In this document: one piece after another, positions 56,667 to 64,000 of the stretch
Layout of the letters: each line of letters starts with the position of its first letter
How positions within the stretch are numbered: the first letter of the stretch is position 1
NCBI RefSeq assembly: GCF_040954645.1
Contig: NC_092811.1
Coordinates: 123,587,411-123,651,410, forward strand
Origin: Diabrotica undecimpunctata
Taxonomy: Eukaryota > Arthropoda > Insecta > Coleoptera > Chrysomelidae
Length of the DNA stretch: 64,000 nt
Direction of reading: 5' to 3'
Position numbers and translations under genes: made by a program
The notes under the pieces: model-generated
Told to the model about the DNA's origin: nothing
Database searches by the model: none
What the model saw: only the letters and a program-made list of their open reading frames with translations

Positions 56667-57435
56667 TTTTTTTTTATTAATTCATATTTAGTTTCATTAT
56701 TAAAAGTAATTTATTTTTCTGCAATGAAAAGAATGTTATGTGTTATTCTTTTATGTACCATATTATGGGCAAAAACGAAAAGCTTTACGTGTTTTACGAG
56801 ATTATAGATTATTTTATTTTCATTGATTCATTTTTGAGACTAAGAAATTATTAAATTAAATTATGATCAGTTTTTTTATTACTTTAAAGCTGTAATCTAT
56901 TTAATTATAAGATTATTAACAACAATGTTTATTTTTTTTTTGGAGTATTAAGTAAATATATGTTTGCTAATTTCTGATATTGGCATGTATTTTTATATAT
57001 ATATATATTTTTTGAGGATCAATAAATAATTTTTAGAGATTCATTATCTTATTTTTGTAAAGGCGATATAAATCTTTTGATGTATTTTATTGTAAATGTA
57101 ACCTTCTTTACAGCTAATGGGTAAATATGTCAATTTTTATGACTATTTTGTTTGTTTAATTTATTTAAGCTTAAGTTCCTTCATGAGTTTCAGATTAAAA
57201 CTCGTTGGCAGCCATTTTATTTTGAAGTTTACCTGTATTACGTGTTTCTTATTTTTCTTTGAGAAACTGTTGTATTTTGTTATCTAATTATTATCTATCG
57301 TTTGTTTATCTGTGTTTGATCTGTAATTTTCTATCATTTATATCCTTACCCATCCTACAATGAAGCTCCCAAACTGAGCAACGTGTACTTCGTTAAGTAT
57401 TGTGAACTAGAATTTTTTTATTATCTTTTTTTGTC
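56667..57435. other. AT-rich stretch without recognised genes
   Basis: Poly(T)-rich sequence including a short TA run at 56994-57008. No coding pattern seen. Confidence 0.4.
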
Positions 57436-57439
57436 ACCT

Positions 57440-57760
57440 TTTTCGCCCTATACGGAAACCTTGTTGCTCATCTACTGAGTTTATGAGCTAATTTATTCGC
57501 TCTTGCAAAATTTTAATTGTAAGTTTCAGGCTAGTATTTATCAAATTTATACCTCTGTAGTTTTCTAGCTGTTTCTTATCGCCTTTTTTGAACTAAGAAA
57601 ACTAAGGATTAAGCACCTAAAATGTAATGGAATTATCACTATACATTTGTGAAACCTGGATCATGACAATAAATATGATGAACCAGTTAAAACCCTTGAG
57701 ATGTGGTCTTATCGTTACGATTATAAGGAGTTAGGTGAAGGATTTAAAATTCAACAATAT
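57440..57760. pseudogene. Two small LINE remnants
   Basis: On the minus strand 57440-57600 reads FKKGDKKQLENYRGINLINT, SLKLTIKIL and DEQQGFRIG, an RT start of the 14975 family. On the plus strand 57640-57720 reads CETWIMTINMMNQLK then KTLEMWSYRY, a LINE C-terminal block. Confidence 0.55.
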
Positions 57761-57835
57761 TTATACAAGGAATAATTTATTTGGTAATTAATACATTTTA
57801 TATCAGTCTAATCAAAGTAAATGGTAAACATGAAT

Positions 57836-59287
57836 TTAAGTATCATTTAGATACTGTTCCTTCCATTTGCTGATATCTTCCACAACGTAAGATTTCTCGC
57901 AGTCTGGGCACACAAAAGTTGAATGTGTTAAACATATAAATTTAAGGCAAAGCTTACAGAAATATCGGGTTTTACTATCTTTTTTGCAAAAATAGCACCT
58001 TTTTCGTTTTGTTGGATCTCGAATATCACCGAGAGGATGATCTCCCGAGCTACCTGTTACCTCTCGTCTTCTATGACGAATTTCAGTAGGAATATTAGTC
58101 CAAGTTGACCTTCGATTTAAATGTTCTTCCGTTAGTGCCAACGAAAGCTGTTTCAGGTAATCACGTCGTTTGGTATCTGCAGTTGGATTATTAATAAGAT
58201 ATATTAAATACGAATTTATTGCCCCTATGTTCAGTAGAAAATAGAATACGACCATAGGCCATCTTCTAGTGATTCGGGCAACATCATACGTGGAACAATG
58301 TTTGTTCACAGTATGACCTCCTATCTTTGTGTAATTGTTCTTCCTTTCTCTTGCTACGTACGTTAAGTGGTGTTCATGCAGTAGCTTTGTAATTAAATCA
58401 GAAGATGTGAACCAGTCGCCACAGCTTACATTCCTAAAAGTCCCTGAAATAGGCATTATTAATCTTTCCACAATTTTGTACGGAGTATTTTCAACCCTGT
58501 ACGTTTTGGCATGCCGTTGAGAAACGTAGATTTCTATATTTTTTGTATAGCTAGTTTTTGCGTCAACCATTGAAAAAAAATTGATGCCATACTTATTAAA
58601 CCTGTACTGTCTATATTGCCTGCACTGACATTGACCACGAAAACTAGGTAACATTTCATCTATGCAAACAAAATCCCCTACATCGTAAATAGTTTGACAT
58701 TTATTAGTAAAAATATCTACTATATCTCTTATTGGCGCTAATTTGTCTATTAATTGTCTTTCTCTTCGTGTGGTTAGATCGTCAAAATGAAGGCATTGCA
58801 TTAAAAATTGAAACCTCTGTTTTGACATAGTGAGCCAAAACCTTTCGACTCCGCAACCTGTTCTATCCCATAATTCATCTGCACTCATCCTATTATTCTT
58901 TAGACATCCAGCTAAATACAGCAGGCCTAATAAGGCTCTTATCTCAATCACATCTGTAAGTTTTAAGGTTCTTTCTCTAGAATAATTAAACGCTTTCTGC
59001 TTTATATAGTTATTTGTTTTTTCCACAATAATATTTAAAATGTCATCTGAAAAAAACAGAGCCCAAGTATCCAGGACAGATGTAGCACCTTTCCCACATT
59101 CCGCTACTAGTGGTGGAAACATAGTAGAATTAGATTGTGCTGTTTGTTCTTCGGAATAAATGTCTAAGATTTGTTCTTCAAGCACGCCTTCCTCATCCGC
59201 TGATATATCATCATCGAACCGGTCATCATTCAAATAAATTTCATCTAATAGTCGTTTCAATCTAGCATGTTCTTTGTTATAGGACAT
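57836..59287 (-). CDS. piggyBac-type transposase ORF, intact but catalytically altered
   Basis: An unbroken 483-codon frame. N-terminal acidic region, then the piggyBac DDE core: TRTLKL..IRALLGLLYLAG-type helices, DFVCIDEMLPSFRGQ (first D), NVSCGDWFTSSDLI (second D), then HLTYVARERKNNYTKIGG. Family members have about 75 more residues here and a GGVDxxD motif (third D). This ORF reads GGHTVNKHCSTYDVARITRR, so the third D is gone. RWPMVVFYFLLNIGAINSYL and a C-terminal cysteine-rich zinc domain (CYFCKKDSKTRYFCKLC…CPDC) follow. Length is 483 against roughly 550-600 for the family. A 59-nt candidate intron (GTAATT at 59350 to TCTCAG at 59292) lies just upstream of the ATG. It may be a domesticated gene or a recently dead copy. 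No TTAA-flanked ends were found. Confidence 0.85.
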   Translation of the reverse strand: MSYNKEHARLKRLLDEIYLNDDRFDDDISADEEGVLEEQILDIYSEEQTAQSNSTMFPPLVAECGKGATSVLDTWALFFSDDILNIIVEKTNNYIKQKAFNYSRERTLKLTDVIEIRALLGLLYLAGCLKNNRMSADELWDRTGCGVERFWLTMSKQRFQFLMQCLHFDDLTTRRERQLIDKLAPIRDIVDIFTNKCQTIYDVGDFVCIDEMLPSFRGQCQCRQYRQYRFNKYGINFFSMVDAKTSYTKNIEIYVSQRHAKTYRVENTPYKIVERLIMPISGTFRNVSCGDWFTSSDLITKLLHEHHLTYVARERKNNYTKIGGHTVNKHCSTYDVARITRRWPMVVFYFLLNIGAINSYLIYLINNPTADTKRRDYLKQLSLALTEEHLNRRSTWTNIPTEIRHRRREVTGSSGDHPLGDIRDPTKRKRCYFCKKDSKTRYFCKLCLKFICLTHSTFVCPDCEKSYVVEDISKWKEQYLNDT

Positions 59288-59828
59288 ATGTCTGAGAAAA
59301 AAACATTACTATTAGCTTTAGCTCAATTTTAGTTAATAACGAATAATTACCTCAATATAAATTCAAATACTAAACCCCGTTTTTAAGTAAAAAAAAATAT
59401 GGTGGACTCTCGCTTGCTTGGTAACAATGCAGCGAGAGAACGTGCGCAGTCGGCTTGCTGAGAAAACAGCTATAATTCGTAACATGAGCAGTAATACACT
59501 ACTGACGAGGCTACTGCTAAATTTCAAGAACTGATGATGATTATTCTGATACATCTCCAGGAATTTCGTGTTCACGTGGTACGACATCACCTGATGCCGC
59601 CGTTTGGCTGTACAGCGCGCCAAAGTCGATGAATTCGTTGAATAGTGAGGATTGATAGTGGTATTGCAAAATTTACATATTTCGTTTACAAAAGTAAGTA
59701 GACTGGAACTATATTCACTCAATAGCTATTTATTTCATGTCATTGTCTAAGGTGTGAACTTATAATTTTGTTAGTATTATTACATTTCAAGTGTTATTAA
59801 ATTTATTATTGCACTATAATCACAAATA

Positions 59829-62140
59829 TGCAGCTGGGGCAAAACGGGATAGGGCAAAATGGGGTACTACCCCATGAATTGATATGTTTGGTGTTTGATT
59901 ATTCTAATTACATTTTATTTTTCTTCAGATAATAATGGTAAGAAATTATAAAAGAAAAACAGATCGACAACAAAGTTGGAGTGAACAACAGATGCACGAG
60001 GCAGTGCAACTAGTTATAGATGGTTTCATGGGATATAAGAAAGCGGCTGAGCAATTTAATATACCCCAAACAACATTAGAGCGCTACGTTAAAAAAAAGC
60101 GAAACAATTCCGAATACAAAATTCAGAAAACGCTTGGACGTTATAAATGTATCTTTTCAATAGAACAAGAAGCAGAACTAGCAGTTTATTTGACCACCGT
60201 GGAAGCTCAACTATTTGGTCTGACCATGAATGAATTAAGAGAACTTGCTTTTGATTTAGCAGAACGCAACAATATTGTTCATCCGTTTAAAAATTCAAAA
60301 GCAGGTTTAGACTGGGTAAAAGGATTCTTGAATAGGCATCCTAATCTTAGCTTACGAAAGCCAGAAGCTACCTCGTCAGCTAGAGCAATGGGGTTTAATA
60401 AAGTCGCAGTAAAACAATTTTTCGACCTTCTTTCAAATATTTTGGATACCCATCAGTTAACAGGGGATAGAATATATAACTGCGACGAAACGGGCTTAAC
60501 AGTAAATCCTAAAGGTCATTCTAAAGTAATTTCCAAGAAAGGACGTCGTCAGGTCGGAATTTTAACTTCAGCTGAACGAGGTCAAATTGTTACCGCTGAA
60601 ATTTGTTTCTCCGCTAGCGGGACATATGTTCCCCCAATGTTAATTTTTCCCAGAAAACGCATGCAGCAAGAATTCCAGACTGGACTTCCATCGGGTGCGT
60701 TTGCTGAGGTTCAGGAGACTGGGTGGATGACCAAGGAACTGTTTGTTGTTTGGTTTCAAAGATTTATTTCTTTTACCGGAGCCAAAAAAGAGAAACCAAT
60801 TCTGCTTGTTTTAGATGGACACTCCACCCATACCAAGAGCTTGGAATTAATTGATCTTGCACGAGATAATGGGGTAATTTTGTTGTGTTTTCCGCCCCAT
60901 TGTTCTCACCGACTTCAACCACTAGACGTGGCATTTATGAAACCGTTAAGTAACTACTACGAGGATGAAGTACGTAAATGGTTGAGATGTAATCCTGGAA
61001 AAGTCGTTACCTTGTTTCAGATAGCTTCGTTATTTGGGGCCGCTTTTATACAGGCTGCAGCGATGAGCACAGCTATAAATGGTTTTCGAAAAACTGGAAT
61101 CTGGCCATGTGACATGAATGTTTTTAAAGATGAAGATTTCTTACCTTCTGCAACGACAAACATTGAACTTTCTCTCAATGATACAAGGGAGATGCAAGTC
61201 CAGAGTACTACAGCTTTCAAAGATTCTGCCCAGTCACCTCCAGGCCAGCAACATCTAACTTCCATCCATCTAACTTCGTCCCAACCATCCATGGTTGTAC
61301 AAAATATTTTCAGTCCATCGACTTCGGCACAATATTCCATTTACTCAACTTCTCAACCAGATCTGAATTGTAGTAGTTTTAAAGGTGCTAGTCCCCAAAT
61401 CATTTTGCCAATTCCCAAAGTATCACAGACAAGTAAAAGGACTACCAGAAAACGTGGAAAAACTGTGATTTTGACATCATCGCCGTATAAGGACGAGTTG
61501 CGGAATGCTGAAAATCAAAGGCAAGGAAAAGCAGACCAAACCGTAAAAAGAAATCTGCTTAAAAATAAAAAAGGCACTGTTAAACCAGCCAAACAACAAA
61601 AAACATCATCTACTATTCAGAAAAAAATGCCAATTCCTACTCCTGCTTCATCTGATAGTGAAGAAGAGGCTGCAGAAGATGAGTGTCTATACTGCCATGA
61701 CTTCTCTGAAGAAGGGTGGATTCGTTGCCGATCATGCTCCAAATGGGCACATAATTCGTGTGCAGGAGTTGATGAAGATGACGATGATGCTACACACTTA
61801 TGCGCTCTATGCGAAAATAATTAAAGATACATATGTATTTTATTGATTAATACTTATGAATACAAAAATAAAGATATTTTTTACCTTCTGACTTTAGCTT
61901 TTAGGAGGTACCCTGTTCTGCCCCATAGGTGGGGCAAAATGGGGCAAATGACACATGCGTCAAAATATTAGTATACATCAGAAACGTCAAAACTACTATG
62001 TCACGCAATATTATTTTTTTACTTATTATTTCATAGAGATTACGCTTACAGCTTGAAACAAATAATTTTTAACACCGTGTATGAAATATGTAAGTTCAAA
62101 TCTTACGTACCCCATTTTGCCCACCTTTCCCCTATTCCAA
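59829..62140 (+). mobile_element. pogo-type element with GGGGCAAAATGGGG termini
   Basis: Left and right flanks of the 59935 gene carry inverted GGGCAAAATGGGGTAC (59854-59871 region; reversed at 62107-62123), with a further related block just left (CAGCTGGGGCAAAACGGG). TA dinucleotides occur outside both (near 59829 and 62139). The ends are imprecise because the motif is repeated within each terminus and again at 61925-61950. Confidence 0.6.
59935..61824 (+). CDS. pogo-superfamily transposase with C-terminal PHD-type finger, intact
   Basis: A complete 629-codon ORF. Residues about 10-55: psq-type helix-turn-helix (QQMHEAVQLVIDGFMGYKKA…TTLERYVKKK). About 75-150: CENP-B-like second DNA-binding domain (GLDWVKGFLNRHPNLSLRKP). 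About 180-400: DDE domain with CDETG, LVLDGHSTH and LQPLDVAFM, all three aspartates present. A serine/threonine-rich, lysine-rich linker follows. About 583-626 is a PHD-type finger, CLYCHDFSEEGWIRCRSC then KWAHNSC then CALC (C4HC3). An acceptor-like TTTTTCTTCAG six bases before the ATG suggests a spliced 5' leader. In the family the first two domains bind the ends and the DDE domain cuts. It may be active or host-adopted. Confidence 0.9.
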   Translation: MVRNYKRKTDRQQSWSEQQMHEAVQLVIDGFMGYKKAAEQFNIPQTTLERYVKKKRNNSEYKIQKTLGRYKCIFSIEQEAELAVYLTTVEAQLFGLTMNELRELAFDLAERNNIVHPFKNSKAGLDWVKGFLNRHPNLSLRKPEATSSARAMGFNKVAVKQFFDLLSNILDTHQLTGDRIYNCDETGLTVNPKGHSKVISKKGRRQVGILTSAERGQIVTAEICFSASGTYVPPMLIFPRKRMQQEFQTGLPSGAFAEVQETGWMTKELFVVWFQRFISFTGAKKEKPILLVLDGHSTHTKSLELIDLARDNGVILLCFPPHCSHRLQPLDVAFMKPLSNYYEDEVRKWLRCNPGKVVTLFQIASLFGAAFIQAAAMSTAINGFRKTGIWPCDMNVFKDEDFLPSATTNIELSLNDTREMQVQSTTAFKDSAQSPPGQQHLTSIHLTSSQPSMVVQNIFSPSTSAQYSIYSTSQPDLNCSSFKGASPQIILPIPKVSQTSKRTTRKRGKTVILTSSPYKDELRNAENQRQGKADQTVKRNLLKNKKGTVKPAKQQKTSSTIQKKMPIPTPASSDSEEEAAEDECLYCHDFSEEGWIRCRSCSKWAHNSCAGVDEDDDDATHLCALCENN

Positions 62141-62199
62141 TTTCTTTGCTCATGCCCCACTTCTCATTTAAATTACAACTAAAATAAGTGATACTGTAG

Positions 62200-62645
62200 G
62201 TTCTCTCGTAAGTCGTTCTTCATAAGCTGTTACCACTTCTGGTTGTATTGGCGTTTTAGTGATAATCATCACTTTTGTCTTTATGGTAGTATTTAGCTTC
62301 AGTCAATATTCACTATAGGCCTTAATTTCACATTGATTAGATGTTGAAGTTCTTCATAATTACTTGCAATTAACAGCGTGTCATTTTCGTACCTCAAATT
62401 ATCAATAATTTTGATATCAATATCAATATTCAATGCTTCATTGAAAACGAACTTAAGAATAGATGTTATATTAGTGGGGACAAAACGCAGCCCTGTTTTA
62501 CTCCTCTTCCTCTTCGTCTTGCACCTATTCAGAATTATCCCAGCAAATCCTAATGTTTTTATGTTGATGACCGTAAAGATTGTTAATGATACGTAGGTCA
62601 TTATTATCAAAGTAACAAGATTGTTTGTTGTAGATCGGCAACACT
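62200..62645 (-). pseudogene. LINE RT motif-C remnant
   Basis: The minus strand reads LVTLIIMTYVSLTIFTVINI and IKIIDNLRYENDTLLIASNY (motif C, YEND for YADD), then EELQHLINVKLRPIVNI. Flanking blocks are decayed. Confidence 0.55.
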
Positions 62646-62779
62646 TTTCAAAATGAAACAAGCATTAAAAATATAGGAAAAGAAATGTGAAGAATGGGTA
62701 GCTAAATAAGAAAACCCTAGATACATTTAGCAGAAGGTCAGATATTGTAGGCACAATAACACCTGACCTATAATAATGA

Positions 62780-63115
62780 ATAATGACCTACAGTAATGAC
62801 AAGAAAACTTATAGAAGAATAAAACTTTCAAAAAACCTAATACATCATCCCTGAAAGATTTCAGACTAATTAGTCTTATTAGTCAATCTCTTAATCTACT
62901 TCCTAAGATAACTCTCAATAGAACATGCAAAGAAACAATGGAAAACAATTCGGTTTCATAGATGGATGGAATAGAGATTTGAGGCTTGTACGAAATTTAT
63001 ATTAGAAACAAAACGTATCTGTTATGATAGACGATAACTGGACGAACAACATCTTCATTCAAAGATGAGTCAGACGTGATTGTGTGTTATCCTAATTTTT
63101 TTATAACATGTACTA
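62780..63115 (+). pseudogene. LINE RT N-terminal remnant
   Basis: The plus strand reads PKKTNTSSLKDFRLISLISQ, SLNLLPKITLNRTCKETMEN and NSVS. This corresponds to the YRPISL segment before RT motif A. Frames are broken. Confidence 0.45.
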
Positions 63116-63236
63116 CTAATACTTAAAAAAATCTTTTAAGAGCATTGTAGAGTTCGAATTGGAAGATTAAACCAAGATGAAACCAACTGTCAAAGGTGTT
63201 ATAGTTTGCCCATCAATTAGTATTGAAAACGATAAT

Positions 63237-64000
63237 CATTCTTCGTCTTCTTTACGTGCCATCTCCGCGACGGAGGTTGGCAATCATCATGGCTATTCTG
63301 ATCTTAGATGCTTCAGCTCTGAATAGTTCGATTGATGTGCATCCGTACCATTCCCTCAAGTTACGCAACCATGAGATTCTTCTCTTTTCTACACTTCTCT
63401 TACCCTGGATTTTCCCTTGTATAATTAATCAAAGTATTTTGTATCTTTCATTAGGCATAACATGCCCCAGGTATTGCAGGTTTCGTGTCTTGATGGTTTC
63501 CAATATTGCCATTCTTTTGGTGACTCTTTTCATGACTTTTGTTTGTTACATGCTCGGTTCATGATATATTCAGGATGTTGTTAATTGGTGTTCCATTGAC
63601 CTTTATTCCTGCTGTTTCTCCCTTATGAGATCTTTTTATCATTTCTTCAGAGTATGTATTGAGTAGTAGTGGTGGCAATACACACCCCTGTCCCACTCCT
63701 CTTTTAATTTCGAATTCTTCTGATGTGTGTTCATTAATGCATATGTGTGCCTGCTATTTATAATATAGATTTGTTATAATTCAAAGGTCATTTTATTGTA
63801 ATTGTTTTGCTTTCAGGACGTCCATTAGCTCTTTGTGAAGGACTTTATCGAAAGCCTTGTTGTAATCTATGAAACAGACGTACATACCTTGGTTCACATC
63901 CAAGCATCTCTGGATTAGTACGTTGAATAAAAATAGAGCTTCACAGGTACCTACGCCTCTACGGAATTCAAATTGAGTTTCTTTTAATATCCATTTCAAT
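63237..64000 (-). pseudogene. LINE with internal RT deletion, running off the window
   Basis: From 64000 down the minus strand reads ETQFEFRRGVGTCEALFLFN, MYVCFIDYNKAFDKVLHKEL (motif A), EIKRGVGQGCVLPPLLLNTY (motif B) and GTPINNIL. It then jumps to MNRACNKQKSHEKSHQK-like and GNIGNHQDTK-type C-terminal sequence, so motif C is deleted. The last block (63240-63420) matches the C-terminus of the 2882 and 21874 family, with the tail at about 63237. The 5' end is outside the window. Confidence 0.75.

Noticed and set aside
59363..59722. 119-codon minus-strand frame upstream of the piggyBac ORF as its first exon or as a separate zinc-finger gene
   Set aside because: Its frame does not continue into the piggyBac frame across the 59-nt intron, and its cysteines and histidines do not form a convincing finger.
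1..64000. tRNA, rRNA or small structured RNA genes
   Set aside because: No cloverleaf with box A and box B spacing or rRNA core sequence was recognised by eye; a covariance search could still find a degenerate one.

Overview
The window looks like insect nuclear DNA, most plausibly from a transposon-rich genome such as a large beetle genome. That is inference from family content, not a species identification. It is AT-rich and has no operon structure. Coding exons have canonical GT/AG splice sites and are separated by 7-12 kb of decaying transposons. The transposons are LINEs with (GAA)n or (GAT)n tails, a Penelope-like element, Tc1/mariner, pogo/Tigger and piggyBac. No tRNA, rRNA or CRISPR array was found.

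The host component is a series of C2H2 zinc-finger exons, all on the minus strand: 52716-53307, 44009-44942, 35420-35936 spliced to 28172-28516, 18575-19595 and 6095-7196. All five first exons of these modules start at an acceptor AG followed by one base that completes a split codon, then run straight into zinc fingers. Each module has a stop codon and a poly(A) hexamer or variant downstream. No start exon (BTB, ZAD or other) was recognised. The simplest reading is one gene whose common 5' exons lie at higher coordinates, probably beyond 64 kb, spliced to alternative 3'-terminal zinc-finger exons in the manner of insect lola or mod(mdg4). Some modules are paralogous: 53.3 kb with 44.9 kb, and 35.9+28.5 kb with 19.6 kb. 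Tandem exon duplication therefore probably built the array.

Region by region. 0.1-1.4 kb: a head-to-head Penelope-like element with 12-bp target-site duplications (TSDs). 1.4-5.0 kb: LINE remnants. 6.1-7.2 kb: zinc-finger exon. 8.05-10.4 kb: an IS630-Tc1-mariner element with unusually wide D-to-E spacing. 11.6-13.0 kb: a DD41D mariner. 13.1-13.9 kb: a second Penelope-like fragment with a nested LINE tail. 15-18 kb: LINE and R1-like remnants. 18.6-19.6 kb: zinc-finger exon. 19.9-23.5 kb: mariner, inverted-repeat and nested LINE sequences. 24.8-27.8 kb: a degenerate repeat array carrying recurrent palindromes. 28.2-28.5 kb: zinc-finger exon. 29-35 kb: LINE and mariner debris. 35.4-35.9 kb: zinc-finger exon. 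36.7-38.5 kb: a pogo element. 39.6-43.9 kb: LINE, DDE and pogo remnants. 44-45 kb: zinc-finger exon. 45.4-48.6 kb: an RNase H LINE split by an RTE LINE. 51-52.4 kb: a LINE. 52.7-53.3 kb: zinc-finger exon. 53.7-57.8 kb: LINEs. 57.8-59.3 kb: an intact but catalytically altered piggyBac open reading frame (ORF). 59.8-62.1 kb: an intact pogo transposase carrying a PHD-type zinc finger. 62.2-64 kb: LINE remnants.

Six insertions can be read to the base from TSDs (at 105, 13698, 21863, 26977, 41177 and 45632); a seventh (55704) is similar. They give a relative order of insertion. Only the zinc-finger exons, the piggyBac ORF and the pogo-PHD ORF are long and undamaged; almost every other coding block carries stops or frameshifts.
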